Origin: Variovorax boronicumulans NBRC 103145
GTDB taxonomy: Bacteria > Pseudomonadota > Gammaproteobacteria > Burkholderiales > Burkholderiaceae_C
Direction of reading: 5' to 3'
Length of the DNA: 64,000 bases
Assembly (NCBI RefSeq): GCF_001591345.1
Contig: NZ_BCUS01000022.1
Location: forward strand, 1-64,000
The notes under the pieces were generated by a model, which made no database searches, was not told the DNA's origin, and saw nothing but the letters and a program-made list of their open reading frames with translations. This document shows, one piece after another, positions 19,250-32,519 of the stretch (the first letter of the stretch is position 1; each line of letters starts with the position of its first letter). Made by a program: the position numbers and the translations under genes.

Positions 19250-20236
19250 ATGGAATCAAAAGCTTGGAGCGGCAGGTTGTCGGTTGCACCCATGATGGAA
19301 TGGACTGATAGCCATTGCCGCGTTTTCCACCGCCTCATGACGCGCCACGCGTTGCTCTACACGGAGATGGTGACCACCGGCGCGCTGATCCACGGCGACG
19401 TGCCGCGCCACCTGCGCTTTCATGAAGAAGAACACCCTGTCGCGTTGCAGCTCGGCGGCAGCGAGCCACACGACCTGGCCCATTGCGCGAAGCTCGGCGA
19501 GGAGTGGGGCTACGACGAGATCAACCTGAACTGCGGCTGCCCGAGCGAGCGCGTGCAGCGCGGCGCGTTCGGGGCCTGCCTCATGAACGAGCCGCAGCTG
19601 GTGGCCGATTGCGTGAAGGCGATGGTCGACGTGGTCGATGTGCCGGTCACGGTGAAGCACCGCATCGGCATCGACAAGATCGAGAGCTACGAGTTCGTGC
19701 GCGATTTCGTCGGTGCGGTGAGCGAGGCCGGTTGCGGCACCTTCATCGTGCATGCGCGCAACGCCTGGCTGCAGGGCCTGAGCCCGAAGCAGAACCGCGA
19801 GATTCCACCGCTGCGCTATGCGCTGGTGCACCGCCTGAAGCACGACTTTCCGGCGCTGCAGTTCTCGATCAACGGCGGCATCGCCACCAACGCGCAGGTG
19901 CACGAGCACCTGCGGCTGCTCGACGGCGCCATGATCGGCCGCGAGGCGTACTACAACCCCTGGTGGCTGGCCGAATGGGACGCCGAGTTCTACGGCGACG
20001 CCCCGCAGACGCTCACGCGCGAGGACATCGAGGCGCGGATGTGCGACTACATGGTCCGCGAGGCGGCCGAGCACGGCACCAACTGGTGGTCGATCGCGCG
20101 CCACATGCTGGGTCTGCGCAACGGCCTGCCCGGCGCACGCCGCTGGCGCCAGGTCTGGAGCGACCACCGCCTGAAGACCCGCCCGCCGCACGAAGTGATG
20201 GCGCTGGCGCACGAACCTGCCGCTCAGGTCGCCTGA
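19250..20236 (+). CDS. dusA: tRNA-dihydrouridine synthase A
   Basis: 328 residues. FMN-dependent reduction of U20/U20a in tRNA. Signatures: SVAPMMEWTD near the N-terminus, YTEMVTTGALIHGD, NLNCGCPSERVQ with the catalytic Cys97 and the phosphate site GGIATN then GREAYYNPW. Length is normal. The first ~25 codons are unusually AT-rich (TCA, AAA, GCT, TTG, ACT, GAT, AGC) compared with the GC-rich remainder, and the family motif usually reads MMDWTD. This fits a 5' end exchanged during integration of a mobile element, for which dusA 5' ends are a known target. Confidence 0.95.
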   Translation: MESKAWSGRLSVAPMMEWTDSHCRVFHRLMTRHALLYTEMVTTGALIHGDVPRHLRFHEEEHPVALQLGGSEPHDLAHCAKLGEEWGYDEINLNCGCPSERVQRGAFGACLMNEPQLVADCVKAMVDVVDVPVTVKHRIGIDKIESYEFVRDFVGAVSEAGCGTFIVHARNAWLQGLSPKQNREIPPLRYALVHRLKHDFPALQFSINGGIATNAQVHEHLRLLDGAMIGREAYYNPWWLAEWDAEFYGDAPQTLTREDIEARMCDYMVREAAEHGTNWWSIARHMLGLRNGLPGARRWRQVWSDHRLKTRPPHEVMALAHEPAAQVA

Positions 20237-20268
20237 ATTCCGGCCTCACCGCCCCGACTTTGTAGACA

Positions 20269-20297
20269 GTCAACACAATTGAGCGAAGTTGACGCTC
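20269..20297. promoter_or_regulatory. Nested inverted repeats upstream of IclR regulator
   Basis: GTCAAC (20269-20274) with GTTGAC (20288-20293), and GAGCG (20281-20285) with CGCTC (20293-20297), lie ~105-130 bases before the regulator start. Possible autoregulatory operator; short arms make this uncertain. Confidence 0.35.
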
Positions 20298-20400
20298 GAT
20301 GGAACACAGTTTCATGACAATGCAACAACAAGTGTGAGCGAAGCACCTGTTTTTGCTCAAGAATAAGGCGGTCAGGGAAACAAGAAAAAGGTTCTGTCTT

Positions 20401-21186
20401 ATGAGTGAAGCTGCAGGCAGCAAGGAAGAAGTCAGTGCGCTTGCCAGGGGGTTGTCGCTGCTGAAGGTCATCGGGATGGCGGCAGCGCCCGTCGGAAACC
20501 GGGAATTGGCCGACACGACCGGCATTCCGAAGGCCACGGTGTCGCGCCTCACGGCGACGTTGGTGGGGGCGGGGTATCTGCGGCAGTCGCAAGACAGCGA
20601 GCGTTTCAGCCTGGGGCCGGTGTTGCTCGACATGAGCAGCCGCTACCTGCGCAATTTCGACCTGAGGGCGCTGGCGCGTCCCCATCTGAGCAACCTGGCC
20701 GAACTGTCGGGCGCCAGCATCCACATGGCGGTGCGCGACGACCTGGACATGCTGGTCATCGATTCGCTGCGCCCGCGCTCGGCGCTCATCAGCTCCCGCA
20801 TCGACGTCGGCTCGCGCATGTCCATCGCCACCTCCGCCTCCGGCCGCGCCTACATCGGCGCCTTGCCCGGGCCCGAGCAGTCGGCATTGCTGGAGCAGAT
20901 CCGGCTCGAAACCGGCGAAAATTGGCACGCCATCGAGCCGCGCCTCATCGCCAGCCTCGAAGAGCACGCCCGCCTGGGCTACTGCACCTCCTTCGGCGAA
21001 TGGAACCCCCAGATCCACGCCCTGGGCTTCGCACTCGAAGGCCCGCGCGGCGAACGCTACGGCGTGAGCTGCGGCGGCCCCGCCTACCTGCTGCCGAGGG
21101 AGGCCATGCTGAGCCGTGTCGCCCCGCGCATGCTGGAAATCGCCCAGCGCATCGCGACAGAGGCAGGGACCCTCACACTAGGCTGA
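20401..21186 (+). CDS. IclR-family transcriptional regulator
   Basis: 261 residues. N-terminal wHTH (about 15-75) with ELADTTGIPKATVSRLTATLVGAGYL, then the IclR effector domain with IATSASGRAYIGALP, GYCTSFGEWNPQIHALG and ISxG-type strands. ATG 20401 preferred over a TTG 48 bases upstream; AAAGG lies about 10 bases before it. IclR proteins bind small carboxylic or aromatic acids. No catabolic operon adjoins it: dusA is upstream and the GntR gene converges downstream, so its targets are elsewhere or it acts on the propionate genes; unknown. Confidence 0.88.
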   Translation: MSEAAGSKEEVSALARGLSLLKVIGMAAAPVGNRELADTTGIPKATVSRLTATLVGAGYLRQSQDSERFSLGPVLLDMSSRYLRNFDLRALARPHLSNLAELSGASIHMAVRDDLDMLVIDSLRPRSALISSRIDVGSRMSIATSASGRAYIGALPGPEQSALLEQIRLETGENWHAIEPRLIASLEEHARLGYCTSFGEWNPQIHALGFALEGPRGERYGVSCGGPAYLLPREAMLSRVAPRMLEIAQRIATEAGTLTLG

Positions 21187-21222
21187 ACGAGGCCGCGCCC
21201 AGAGGCGCAGGCCCCTTCGTGA

Positions 21223-21259
21223 GACGCCGCGGAACCGGCTTCGCCGGGCCGCAGGCGTC
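21223..21259. terminator. Large hairpin between convergent regulator genes
   Basis: GACGCCGCGG pairs with CCGC-A-GGCGTC (one bulged A), and CCGGC/GCCGG forms an inner stem with loop TTC. It lies between the IclR gene (ends 21186) and the convergent GntR gene (ends 21316) and may terminate both. No U-tract. The remaining bases to 21315 are GC-rich with no gene seen. Confidence 0.45.
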
Positions 21260-21315
21260 GCCCCGGAAGGGGGTTGGCGAAGCGACACGAAGTGCGCGCA
21301 GCCTGGGGGAGAGCC

Positions 21316-21963
21316 CTATACAGCGGCTTCCAGGCCGTTGAGGAAGTGCTCGCGCATGCGTGCCATGGCCGTGGCCGCGTCGCGCGCCTCGATGGCCGCC
21401 ATCACCGCCCGGTGCTCCGCCAACGACTCGCCAATGCGCCCCGCCTTCAGCAGCGAGTTGTGGCGATTGAGCTTCATCACCTTGCGCAGGTCGGCCACCA
21501 TCTGGTCGCGCCACTTGTTGTTGGCAATGGCCAGGAGACTCATGTGGAAGCGCTCGTTCACCGCAAAGAAGTGCTCGCGGTCTTCCTTGCCGGGGGCGGC
21601 GGCGGCTTCCAGCTCGGCGTGCAGCGCCTTCAGCTCGGCGCGCTGGGCGTCGGTGGCGCGCTCGGCCACCACGCCGGCGGCGTCGCTCTCGAGCAGGGAG
21701 AGCAGGTGGTACACGTCGGCCAGGTCCTGCTCCGACACCTCGGTGACGTACGCGCCGCGCCGCACCTTCATCGTCACCAGCCCTTCGGCGGCCAGCACTT
21801 TCAGCGCCTCGCGCAGGGGCGTGCGGCTGATGCCGTATTCCTCGGCCAGCTTGAGCTCGTCGATCCAGCTGCCCGGCTCCAGCTCGCGGCGGAAGATCCG
21901 CTGGCGCAGGAGCTCGGCCACCTCTTCATAGAGGGCGCGGGGGGTCAGGGTGACGGCGGACAT
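21316..21963 (-). CDS. GntR-family regulator, FCD subfamily
   Basis: 215 residues. wHTH with WIDELKLAEEYGISRTPLREALKVLAAEGLV (about 32-62), then an all-helical FCD domain in which Asp/His positions typical of metal-binding members are visible (FHMSLL..., RHNSLL, EHRAVMAAI). Normal length. Divergent from the methylmalonyl-CoA mutase gene, with 130 bases between the two coding starts; a dyad lies in the gap. By position it is the likely regulator of the propionyl-CoA operon. Confidence 0.88.
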   Translation of the reverse strand: MSAVTLTPRALYEEVAELLRQRIFRRELEPGSWIDELKLAEEYGISRTPLREALKVLAAEGLVTMKVRRGAYVTEVSEQDLADVYHLLSLLESDAAGVVAERATDAQRAELKALHAELEAAAAPGKEDREHFFAVNERFHMSLLAIANNKWRDQMVADLRKVMKLNRHNSLLKAGRIGESLAEHRAVMAAIEARDAATAMARMREHFLNGLEAAV

Positions 21964-21977
21964 GGGCTGAACTGTAC

Positions 21978-21995
21978 TTCAAAATCGCGTTTGAA
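21978..21995. promoter_or_regulatory. Candidate GntR operator
   Basis: TTCAAA (21978-21983) and TTTGAA (21990-21995) form a dyad with a six-base centre, 15 bases upstream of the regulator start and ~100 bases before the mutase start. It is followed by the AT-rich AATTAATAATT stretch. Suits autoregulation and control of the divergent operon; binding untested. Confidence 0.5.
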
Positions 21996-22093
21996 TTAAT
22001 AATTACAGATGGGTTAGACTTGTGAACGGCTTGCAAATCCGTGCAAGCGACCTTGCGAATCCCGTCAGACCACCGCCTGGAGCGGCGCCTTCC

Positions 22094-24259
<2,166 letters not shown>

Positions 24260-24270
24260 GACGAATCGAC

Positions 24271-24744
24271 GTGGGCGATCTCTTGTCGCGGCTGTCGCTG
24301 CAGCCCGTGGATTCCAGCGATTTCGAAGACATGCTGGCCGTGCGCATCGATGCGATGCGTCCGAGCCTGGAGCGCGTCGGCCGTTTCGACCTCACGCGCT
24401 CGCGCGAGCGCCTGTCGGCCGGTTTCGTGGTGCCGTACATGCACCACATCGTGCTCGACGGTGAGCAGCGCCTGGGCTTCATCACGCTCAAGCCCGAGGA
24501 CGCGGATGCGCTGCGCCTCGATCACCTGTACCTGCGCACCGGCTTCCAGGGGCGCGGCATCGGCGAATGGGCGCTGCGCTGGGCCAAGGCGCAGGCGCGC
24601 GAACAGAAGCTGGACATCAAGCTCACCGCGCTCGTGCAGAGCGACGCCAACCGCTTCTACCAGCGGCACGGCTTCGTGCTCGAAGGCGAGGAGGGCGTCG
24701 ACCTGCACTACCGCTGGCGCGTGGCGTCGGAGGCCGCGTGCTGA
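24271..24744 (+). CDS. GNAT-family N-acetyltransferase
   Basis: 157 residues from GTG 24271, 11 bases after the mutase stop. GNAT features: [23 protein letters not shown] (motif A, acetyl-CoA pyrophosphate loop QGRGIG) and [14 protein letters not shown] (motif B). Substrate unknown. It overlaps the MeaB start by 7 bases, so it is translated as part of the propionate operon. Possible roles are detoxification or acylation of an operon product; neither is shown by the sequence. Confidence 0.8.
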   Translation: MGDLLSRLSLQPVDSSDFEDMLAVRIDAMRPSLERVGRFDLTRSRERLSAGFVVPYMHHIVLDGEQRLGFITLKPEDADALRLDHLYLRTGFQGRGIGEWALRWAKAQAREQKLDIKLTALVQSDANRFYQRHGFVLEGEEGVDLHYRWRVASEAAC

Positions 24745-25787
24745 ACACCGTCGGCGCGCTCGAACGCGCGCTGGCCGATGCGCCGAGCATGGCGCAGCGG
24801 CGTGCCATCGCCAAGGCGATCACGCTGCTCGAATCGACGCGCACCGACCATCGCGCGCAGGCCGACGAACTGCTCACGGCGCTGCTGCCGCGCACCGGCC
24901 AGTCGTTCCGCCTGGGCATCTCGGGCGTGCCCGGCGTGGGCAAGTCGACCTTCATCGAAACGCTGGGCCTGTTGCTGATCGGCAAGGGCCACCGCGTGGC
25001 GGTGCTCACCATCGACCCCTCGTCCACCGTGTCGGGCGGCTCCATCCTGGGCGACAAGACGCGCATGGAGCGCCTGTCGGTGCACGAGCGCGCCTACATC
25101 CGGCCCAGCCCCTCGAGCGGCACGCTCGGCGGCGTGGCCGAGAAGACGCGCGAAGCCATGCTGGTCTGCGAGGCCGCGGGCTACGACATCGTGATCGTCG
25201 AGACCGTGGGCGTGGGCCAGAGCGAAACGGCCGTGGCCGGCATGACCGACATGTTCGTGCTGCTGCAGCTGCCCAACGCGGGCGACGACCTGCAGGCGAT
25301 CAAGAAGGGCGTGATGGAACTGGCCGACCTGGTCGCCATCAACAAGGCCGACATCGACCGCGACGCCGCCACGCGCGCGCAGGCCCAGATCACCTCGGCG
25401 CTGCGCCTCTTCGGCCACCAGGGCAACCCCGACCATGCGCACGCGGTGCACGACGCCCACAGCGGCGTGGAGCGCCGCTTCTGGCTGCCCAAGGTGCTGC
25501 AGCTCAGCGCGCTCGCCGGCACCGGCGTCGACGCCTTCTGGGACGCCGTGCTCGAATTCAAGGCGCTGCAAACCGCCAACGGCAAGCTCGCCAAGCGCCG
25601 CGAAAAACAGGCCACCGCGTGGATGTGGGAACGCATCGACGCCGGGCTCAAGCAGGCGTTCCGCCAGCACGCGCAGGTGCGCGAGCTGCTGCCGCAACTC
25701 ACGCAGCAGGTGGCGCAGGGCAGCCTGCCGGCCTCGACGGCGGCGCGCCAGCTGCTCGCCGCGGCAGCCATCACCGCCCGGGTGTGA
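24738..25787 (+). CDS. meaB: Methylmalonyl-CoA mutase-associated GTPase MeaB
   Basis: 349 residues. G3E-family GTPase that loads and protects B12 in the mutase. Walker [10 protein letters not shown] at 63-71, switch region [15 protein letters not shown], and the base-specificity motif NKAD. C-terminal dimerisation arm with [13 protein letters not shown] start inside the end of the GNAT gene. Adjacent mutase confirms the function. Confidence 0.95.
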   Translation: MLNTVGALERALADAPSMAQRRAIAKAITLLESTRTDHRAQADELLTALLPRTGQSFRLGISGVPGVGKSTFIETLGLLLIGKGHRVAVLTIDPSSTVSGGSILGDKTRMERLSVHERAYIRPSPSSGTLGGVAEKTREAMLVCEAAGYDIVIVETVGVGQSETAVAGMTDMFVLLQLPNAGDDLQAIKKGVMELADLVAINKADIDRDAATRAQAQITSALRLFGHQGNPDHAHAVHDAHSGVERRFWLPKVLQLSALAGTGVDAFWDAVLEFKALQTANGKLAKRREKQATAWMWERIDAGLKQAFRQHAQVRELLPQLTQQVAQGSLPASTAARQLLAAAAITARV

Positions 25788-25846
25788 CACCCCGGCCCCC
25801 ACAAGACTCTCCCAGCAATCCAGAACCACAGCTTCGGAAGCACACC

Positions 25847-27391
25847 ATGCAAGAACTGATCGAACAACTCGAAAAGAAGCGCGCCCAGGCGCGACTCGGC
25901 GGCGGGCAGAAGCGCATCGACGCGCAGCACGCCAAGGGCAAGCTCACGGCGCGCGAGCGCATCGAGCTGCTGCTCGACGACGGCACGTTTGAAGAGTGGG
26001 ACATGTTCGTCGAGCACCGCTCGGTCGACTTCGGCATGGCCGAGCAGAAGATCCCCGGCGACGGCGTGGTCACGGGCTACGGCATGATCAACGGCCGCCT
26101 CGTGTTCGTGTTCAGCCAGGACTTCACGGTCTTCGGCGGCGCGCTCAGCGAAGCCCACGCCGAGAAGATCTGCAAGGTGATGGACCAGGCCATGAAGGTC
26201 GGCGCACCGGTCATCGGCCTGAACGATTCGGGCGGCGCCCGCATCCAGGAAGGCGTGGCCTCGCTGGGTGGCTATGCCGACGTGTTCCAGCGCAACGTGA
26301 TGGCCTCGGGCGTGGTGCCGCAGATCAGCATGATCATGGGCCCGTGCGCCGGCGGCGCCGTGTACTCGCCCGCCATGACCGACTTCATCTTCATGGTGAA
26401 AGACAGCAGCTACATGTTCGTCACCGGCCCCGAGGTGGTGAAGACCGTGACGCACGAGAGCGTGACGGCCGAAGAACTGGGCGGCGCCATCACCCACACC
26501 ACGCGCAGCGGCGTGGCCGACATGGCGTTCGAGAACGACGTCGAGGCGCTGATGATGCTGCGCCGCCTGTACAACTACCTGCCGCTGAACAACCGCGAGA
26601 AGCCGCCGGTGCGCCTGGGCAACGACGGCCAGGGCGACCCGGCCGACCGGCCCGACTACTCGCTGGACACGCTGGTGCCCGACAACCCGAACAAGCCCTA
26701 CGACATCAAGGAGCTGATCCTGAAGGTGGTGGACGACGGCGACTTCTTCGAGCTGCAGCCCGACTACGCGAAGAACATCGTGATCGGCTTCGCGCGCATG
26801 GAAGGCCAGACGGTCGGCATCGTGGCCAACCAGCCGCTGGTGCTGGCGGGCTGCCTGGACATCAAGAGCAGCATCAAGGCGGCGCGCTTCGTGCGCTTTT
26901 GCGATGCTTTCAACATCCCCGTCATCACCTTCGTCGACGTGCCCGGCTTCATGCCCGGCACCGGCCAGGAGTACGGCGGCATCATCAAGCACGGTGCCAA
27001 GCTGCTGTACGCGTATGCCGAGTGCACGGTGCCCAAGATCACCGTCATCACGCGCAAGGCCTACGGCGGTGCGTACGACGTGATGGCCTCCAAGCACCTG
27101 CGCGGCGACGTCAACCTGGCCTGGCCGCGCGCCGAGATCGCGGTGATGGGTGCCAAGGGCGCGGTGGAGATCATCTTCCGCGAAGACAAGAACGACCCCG
27201 AGAAGCTCGCGGCCCGCGAGGCCGAGTACAAGGCTCGCTTCGCCAACCCGTACGTGGCCGGCGCGCGCGGCTACATCGACGACGTGATCCTGCCGCACGA
27301 GACGCGCAAGCGCATCTGCCGCTCGCTCGTGATGCTGCGCGAGAAGAAGCTTGAGAACCCGTGGCGCAAGCACGGAAACATTCCGCTCTGA
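25847..27391 (+). CDS. pccB: Propionyl-CoA carboxylase beta subunit
   Basis: 514 residues. Carboxyltransferase that transfers CO2 from biotin to propionyl-CoA, giving methylmalonyl-CoA. Two crotonase-like halves are visible: [24 protein letters not shown] and [17 protein letters not shown] in the N-half; [24 protein letters not shown] and [12 protein letters not shown] in the C-half. The C-terminus [11 protein letters not shown] is typical. 59 bases after meaB and 21 before pccA. Confidence 0.95.
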   Translation: MQELIEQLEKKRAQARLGGGQKRIDAQHAKGKLTARERIELLLDDGTFEEWDMFVEHRSVDFGMAEQKIPGDGVVTGYGMINGRLVFVFSQDFTVFGGALSEAHAEKICKVMDQAMKVGAPVIGLNDSGGARIQEGVASLGGYADVFQRNVMASGVVPQISMIMGPCAGGAVYSPAMTDFIFMVKDSSYMFVTGPEVVKTVTHESVTAEELGGAITHTTRSGVADMAFENDVEALMMLRRLYNYLPLNNREKPPVRLGNDGQGDPADRPDYSLDTLVPDNPNKPYDIKELILKVVDDGDFFELQPDYAKNIVIGFARMEGQTVGIVANQPLVLAGCLDIKSSIKAARFVRFCDAFNIPVITFVDVPGFMPGTGQEYGGIIKHGAKLLYAYAECTVPKITVITRKAYGGAYDVMASKHLRGDVNLAWPRAEIAVMGAKGAVEIIFREDKNDPEKLAAREAEYKARFANPYVAGARGYIDDVILPHETRKRICRSLVMLREKKLENPWRKHGNIPL

Positions 27392-27412
27392 GCCGCACGG
27401 AGAAAGAAGAAC

Positions 27413-29460
<2,048 letters not shown>

Positions 29461-29461
<1 letters not shown>

Positions 29462-30498
29462 TGGGTGCCAACGACCTGCAACAAGCGGCAATCACGCTGC
29501 ACCGCCCGGCCAAGGCCGTGGCGACGCCCCAGGGCCCCTGGTCCGTGGAGGCCATCCAGGCGCTGCTAGACAAGCCTTTCATGGAGCTGCTGTTCGAGGC
29601 GCAGACCGTGCACCGCCGGCATTTCCCCGAGGGCGACATCGAGCTGGCCACGCTGCTGTCGGTGAAGACCGGCGGCTGCCCCGAGAACTGCGGCTACTGC
29701 CCGCAGTCGGCCGAGTTCGACACCGGCGTGAAGGCGCAAAAGCTCATGGAGGTCGACGAGGTGGTGCGCGCCGCGCAGGCCGCCAAGGACGCCGGCGCCA
29801 CGCGCTTTTGCATGGGCGCCGCATGGCGCGCGCCCAAGGACCGCGACGTCGAGAAGGTGGCGGTGCTGGTCGAGGCCGTGAAGGGCCTGGGCCTGCAGAC
29901 CTGCGCCACGCTGGGCATGCTGGAGCCGCACCACGCGCAGCAGCTCAAGGCCGCGGGCCTGGACTACTACAACCACAACCTGGACACCGCGCCCGAGTAC
30001 TACACCGACGTGGTCGACACGCGCACCTACCAGGACCGCCTGGACACGCTGGCGGCCGTGCGCAGCGCCGGCATCAGCGTGTGCTGCGGCGGCATCGTGG
30101 GCATGGGCGAGCAGCCGGTGCACCGCGCCGGGCTGATCGCCCAGCTCGCGAACATGGACCCGTACCCGGAGTCGGTGCCGATCAACAGCCTGGTGCGTGT
30201 GCCCGGCACGCCGCTGGCCGACTCGGAGCCGGTCGATCCCTTCGACTTCGTGCGCATGATCGCCGTGGCGCGCATCACCATGCCGACCGCGCGCGTGCGC
30301 CTGTCGGCCGGCCGCCAGCAGATGGGCGAGGCGGTGCAGGCCCTGTGCTTCATGGCCGGCGCCAACTCGATCTTCTACGGCGACAAGCTGCTGGTCACCG
30401 GCAACCCCGACGTCGACGCCGACGTGCAGCTGCTGCGCAAGCTCGGCCTGCGCTCGCACCGCACGCAGGAGCAGGCGGAAGAAGGCGGCTGCGCATGA
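29461..30498 (+). CDS. bioB: Biotin synthase
   Basis: 345 residues. Radical SAM enzyme inserting sulfur into dethiobiotin. Radical SAM cysteines C73, C77 and C80 in [13 protein letters not shown]; conserved [23 protein letters not shown] and [14 protein letters not shown] (Arg of the 2Fe-2S cluster site). Normal length. It is not among other bio genes but embedded after pccA, which needs biotin. TGATG overlap upstream, ATGA overlap downstream. Confidence 0.96.
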
Positions 30499-30980
30499 CC
30501 ACGCCGCGTCCCTTCAAGGTGCTGGGCATCCAGCAGATCGCCATCGGCGGCCCCGACAAGCTGCGGCTGCAGAAGCTGTGGGTCGACATGCTGGGGCTCG
30601 AGGTGACGGGCACCTTCCGCAGCGAGCGCGAGAACGTCGACGAAGACATCTGTTCGATGGGCAGCGGCCCGTTCAAGGTCGAGGTCGACCTGATGCAGCC
30701 GCTGGACCCCGAGAAGAAGCCGGCGGTGCACACCACGCCGCTGAACCACGTCGGCCTGTGGATCGACGACCTGCCCAAGGCCGTCGAATGGCTCACGGCG
30801 CAGGGCGTGCGCTTTGCGCCGGGCGGCATCCGCAAGGGCGCGGCCGGTTTCGACATCTGCTTTTTGCACCCGAAGGCCAACGACGAGTTCCCGATTTCGG
30901 GCGAGGGCGTGCTGGTCGAGATGGTGCAGGCGCCGCCCGAGGTGGTGACGGCCTTCAACGCGCTCGCCGCTACGCGCTGA
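30495..30980 (+). CDS. VOC-superfamily protein (methylmalonyl-CoA epimerase/glyoxalase-like)
   Basis: 161 residues with two beta-alpha-beta-beta-beta modules. Metal-ligand positions: NHVGLW gives His85 and LVEMV gives Glu142; Glu63 in FKVEVDL may be a third. The usual first His of the family (D-H-I-A) is replaced by Gln14 in IQQIAIG. By position in the operon it could be the epimerase that links PccAB (S-isomer) to the mutase (R-isomer), but the missing His makes this uncertain. Start overlaps the bioB stop; the end overlaps the convergent Lrp gene by 11 bases. Confidence 0.7.
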   Translation: MTTPRPFKVLGIQQIAIGGPDKLRLQKLWVDMLGLEVTGTFRSERENVDEDICSMGSGPFKVEVDLMQPLDPEKKPAVHTTPLNHVGLWIDDLPKAVEWLTAQGVRFAPGGIRKGAAGFDICFLHPKANDEFPISGEGVLVEMVQAPPEVVTAFNALAATR

Positions 30981-31467
30981 GCGCCTTGCGCACCGGCGGC
31001 TTCACGTCGGCGCGCTGCGGCGGCAGCATCGGCTGGTGCTCGCGCGCCGGGTTCAGGATGATCGAGGTCGCGGTCTCGGTCAGGATGCAGAACTTGGCGA
31101 GCACCGCATCGAGGTGCGGCACGTCGATCACCGCGATCTCGAGGATCCAGCTGTCCTCGCCGGTCACGTTGTAGGCATTGACGCACTCGGGCGTCTCCTG
31201 CACCAGCTTCACCACGAGGTCGTAGTCGGCCCGCCCGACGCGGATGATCCCGCGAATGCCGTAGCCCAGCCGCGTGAGGTTCACGGTGGCGCGGTAGCCG
31301 GTGATGACGCCGGCGGCTTCCAGCTTTTTCACGCGCTCGGTCACGGCCGGCTGGCTCAGGTGCACGCGGCGGCCCAGCTCGGCCATGCTCAGGCGGGCGT
31401 CGGCCTGCAGTTCGGCCAGGATGCGGGTGTCGTGGGCGTCCAGCGTGGGGGTCAAGGTGAAGTCCAT
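30970..31467 (-). CDS. Lrp/AsnC-family regulator
   Basis: 165 residues. N-terminal HTH with [38 protein letters not shown], then an AsnC ligand-binding domain with a beta-alpha-beta-beta-alpha-beta pattern ([32 protein letters not shown]). A ~15-residue C-terminal extension is present. Divergent from an EamA exporter gene with a dyad between them, so it probably senses an amino acid and controls its export. Confidence 0.9.
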   Translation of the reverse strand: MDFTLTPTLDAHDTRILAELQADARLSMAELGRRVHLSQPAVTERVKKLEAAGVITGYRATVNLTRLGYGIRGIIRVGRADYDLVVKLVQETPECVNAYNVTGEDSWILEIAVIDVPHLDAVLAKFCILTETATSIILNPAREHQPMLPPQRADVKPPVRKALSA

Positions 31468-31506
31468 GGAAGTCCTTTAATTCGACGGTGCGGTGCGAGC
31501 AGAACC

Positions 31507-31542
31507 ATGAAATTCGCATGGCTGCCGAGCCATGGCTTTCAT
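31507..31542. promoter_or_regulatory. Nested dyad between Lrp regulator and EamA exporter
   Basis: CATGGCT (31517-31523) and AGCCATG (31528-31534) form a perfect inverted repeat with a 4-base spacer; ATGAAA (31507-31512) and TTTCAT (31537-31542) form an outer pair with almost the same centre. Likely binding site for the divergent Lrp-type regulator. Confidence 0.5.
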
Positions 31543-31583
31543 ACCATGACGGGCATCCGATACCAAGAAGAGACACCCTCGAT

Positions 31584-32507
31584 ATGTCGACACTCGCCAC
31601 GCCCGCGCAGGCCGCGCCTGCCGCTTCCTCCTCGCGCCCCCGGCTGACGCCGCTGCTGTGGCTGTGCCTGGCCGCCACCTGGGTGGTCTGGGGCTCGACC
31701 TACCTGGCCATCAAGTACGCGCTCATCAGCTTTCCGCCGTTCCTGCAGATGGGCTCGCGCTTCCTGGTCGCGGGCGTGCTGCTGGCGGCGTGGATGCGCT
31801 GGCGCGGCACGCCCTGGCCGACGCGCCTCCAATGGCGCAATGCGCTGGTCGTTGGCGCGCTGATGCTCGGCGGTGGCATGGGCGGCACGGCGCTGGCCGA
31901 GGTGTCGATCGGCTCGGGGCTGGTGGTGGCGTTCATTGCCGTCATTCCGTTGCTGATTGCGCTGTTGAACCTGATCTGGGGCGTGAAGCCGGCCCGGCTC
32001 GAAGCGGCCGGCATTGCGCTCGGGCTCGTCGGCGTGCTGATGCTCACGCAGGGCAGCGGCTTCAAGGCTTCGCCCGAGGGGTTGGTGGCGATCTGCGTGG
32101 CCTGCGTGTGCTGGTCGCTCGGCAGTGTGCTGAGCCAGCGCAAGCTGCCACTGGCGCCCGGCGCGATGGGCTTTGCGAGCGAGATGCTGTGCGGCGGTGT
32201 GGTGCTGATGGTGCTGGCCGCGGTGTCGGGCGAAACGATGAGTTGGCCGCCGCAGCCGGTGGCGCTGGGGGCGTGGGTCTACCTCGTGGTGTTCGGCTCG
32301 CTGATCGCGTTCAATGCCTACATGGTGCTGCTCGCGCAGGCGCCGGCCGGGCTGGCGGCGAGCTACACCTTCGTCAACCCGGTGATCGCGATGCTGCTGG
32401 GCGTGTGGATCGCCCACGAGACGGTCACGCGCTTCGAGTGGTACGCCGTGGGCGTCGTGCTGGCGGGCGTGCTGCTGTTGCTGTTCAAGCGCCCGCAGAA
32501 GGGCTGA
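31584..32507 (+). CDS. EamA/DMT-family exporter
   Basis: 307 residues with ten predicted membrane helices in two EamA repeats (WVVWGSTYLAIKYALISFPP in the first; GSLIAFNAYMVLLAQAPAGLAASYTFVNPVIAMLLGV in the second). Resembles the YedA/RhtA branch of drug/metabolite transporters that export amino acids or other small metabolites. ATG 31584 chosen because helix 1 starts about 30 residues later. Divergent Lrp-type gene suggests amino-acid-dependent expression. Confidence 0.88.
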   Translation: MSTLATPAQAAPAASSSRPRLTPLLWLCLAATWVVWGSTYLAIKYALISFPPFLQMGSRFLVAGVLLAAWMRWRGTPWPTRLQWRNALVVGALMLGGGMGGTALAEVSIGSGLVVAFIAVIPLLIALLNLIWGVKPARLEAAGIALGLVGVLMLTQGSGFKASPEGLVAICVACVCWSLGSVLSQRKLPLAPGAMGFASEMLCGGVVLMVLAAVSGETMSWPPQPVALGAWVYLVVFGSLIAFNAYMVLLAQAPAGLAASYTFVNPVIAMLLGVWIAHETVTRFEWYAVGVVLAGVLLLLFKRPQKG

Positions 32508-32519
32508 GTTCGACGAGGC

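Noticed and set aside
18209..19280. CAGGTTGT at 18209-18216 and 19273-19280 as att core of a dusA element
   Set aside because: Only 8 bases are shared and flanks differ; chance is sufficient. The islet idea rests on composition instead.
21964..22093. Cobalamin riboswitch before methylmalonyl-CoA mutase
   Set aside because: The leader is too short and has no B12-box-like sequence; only a short dyad and AT-rich stretch are seen.
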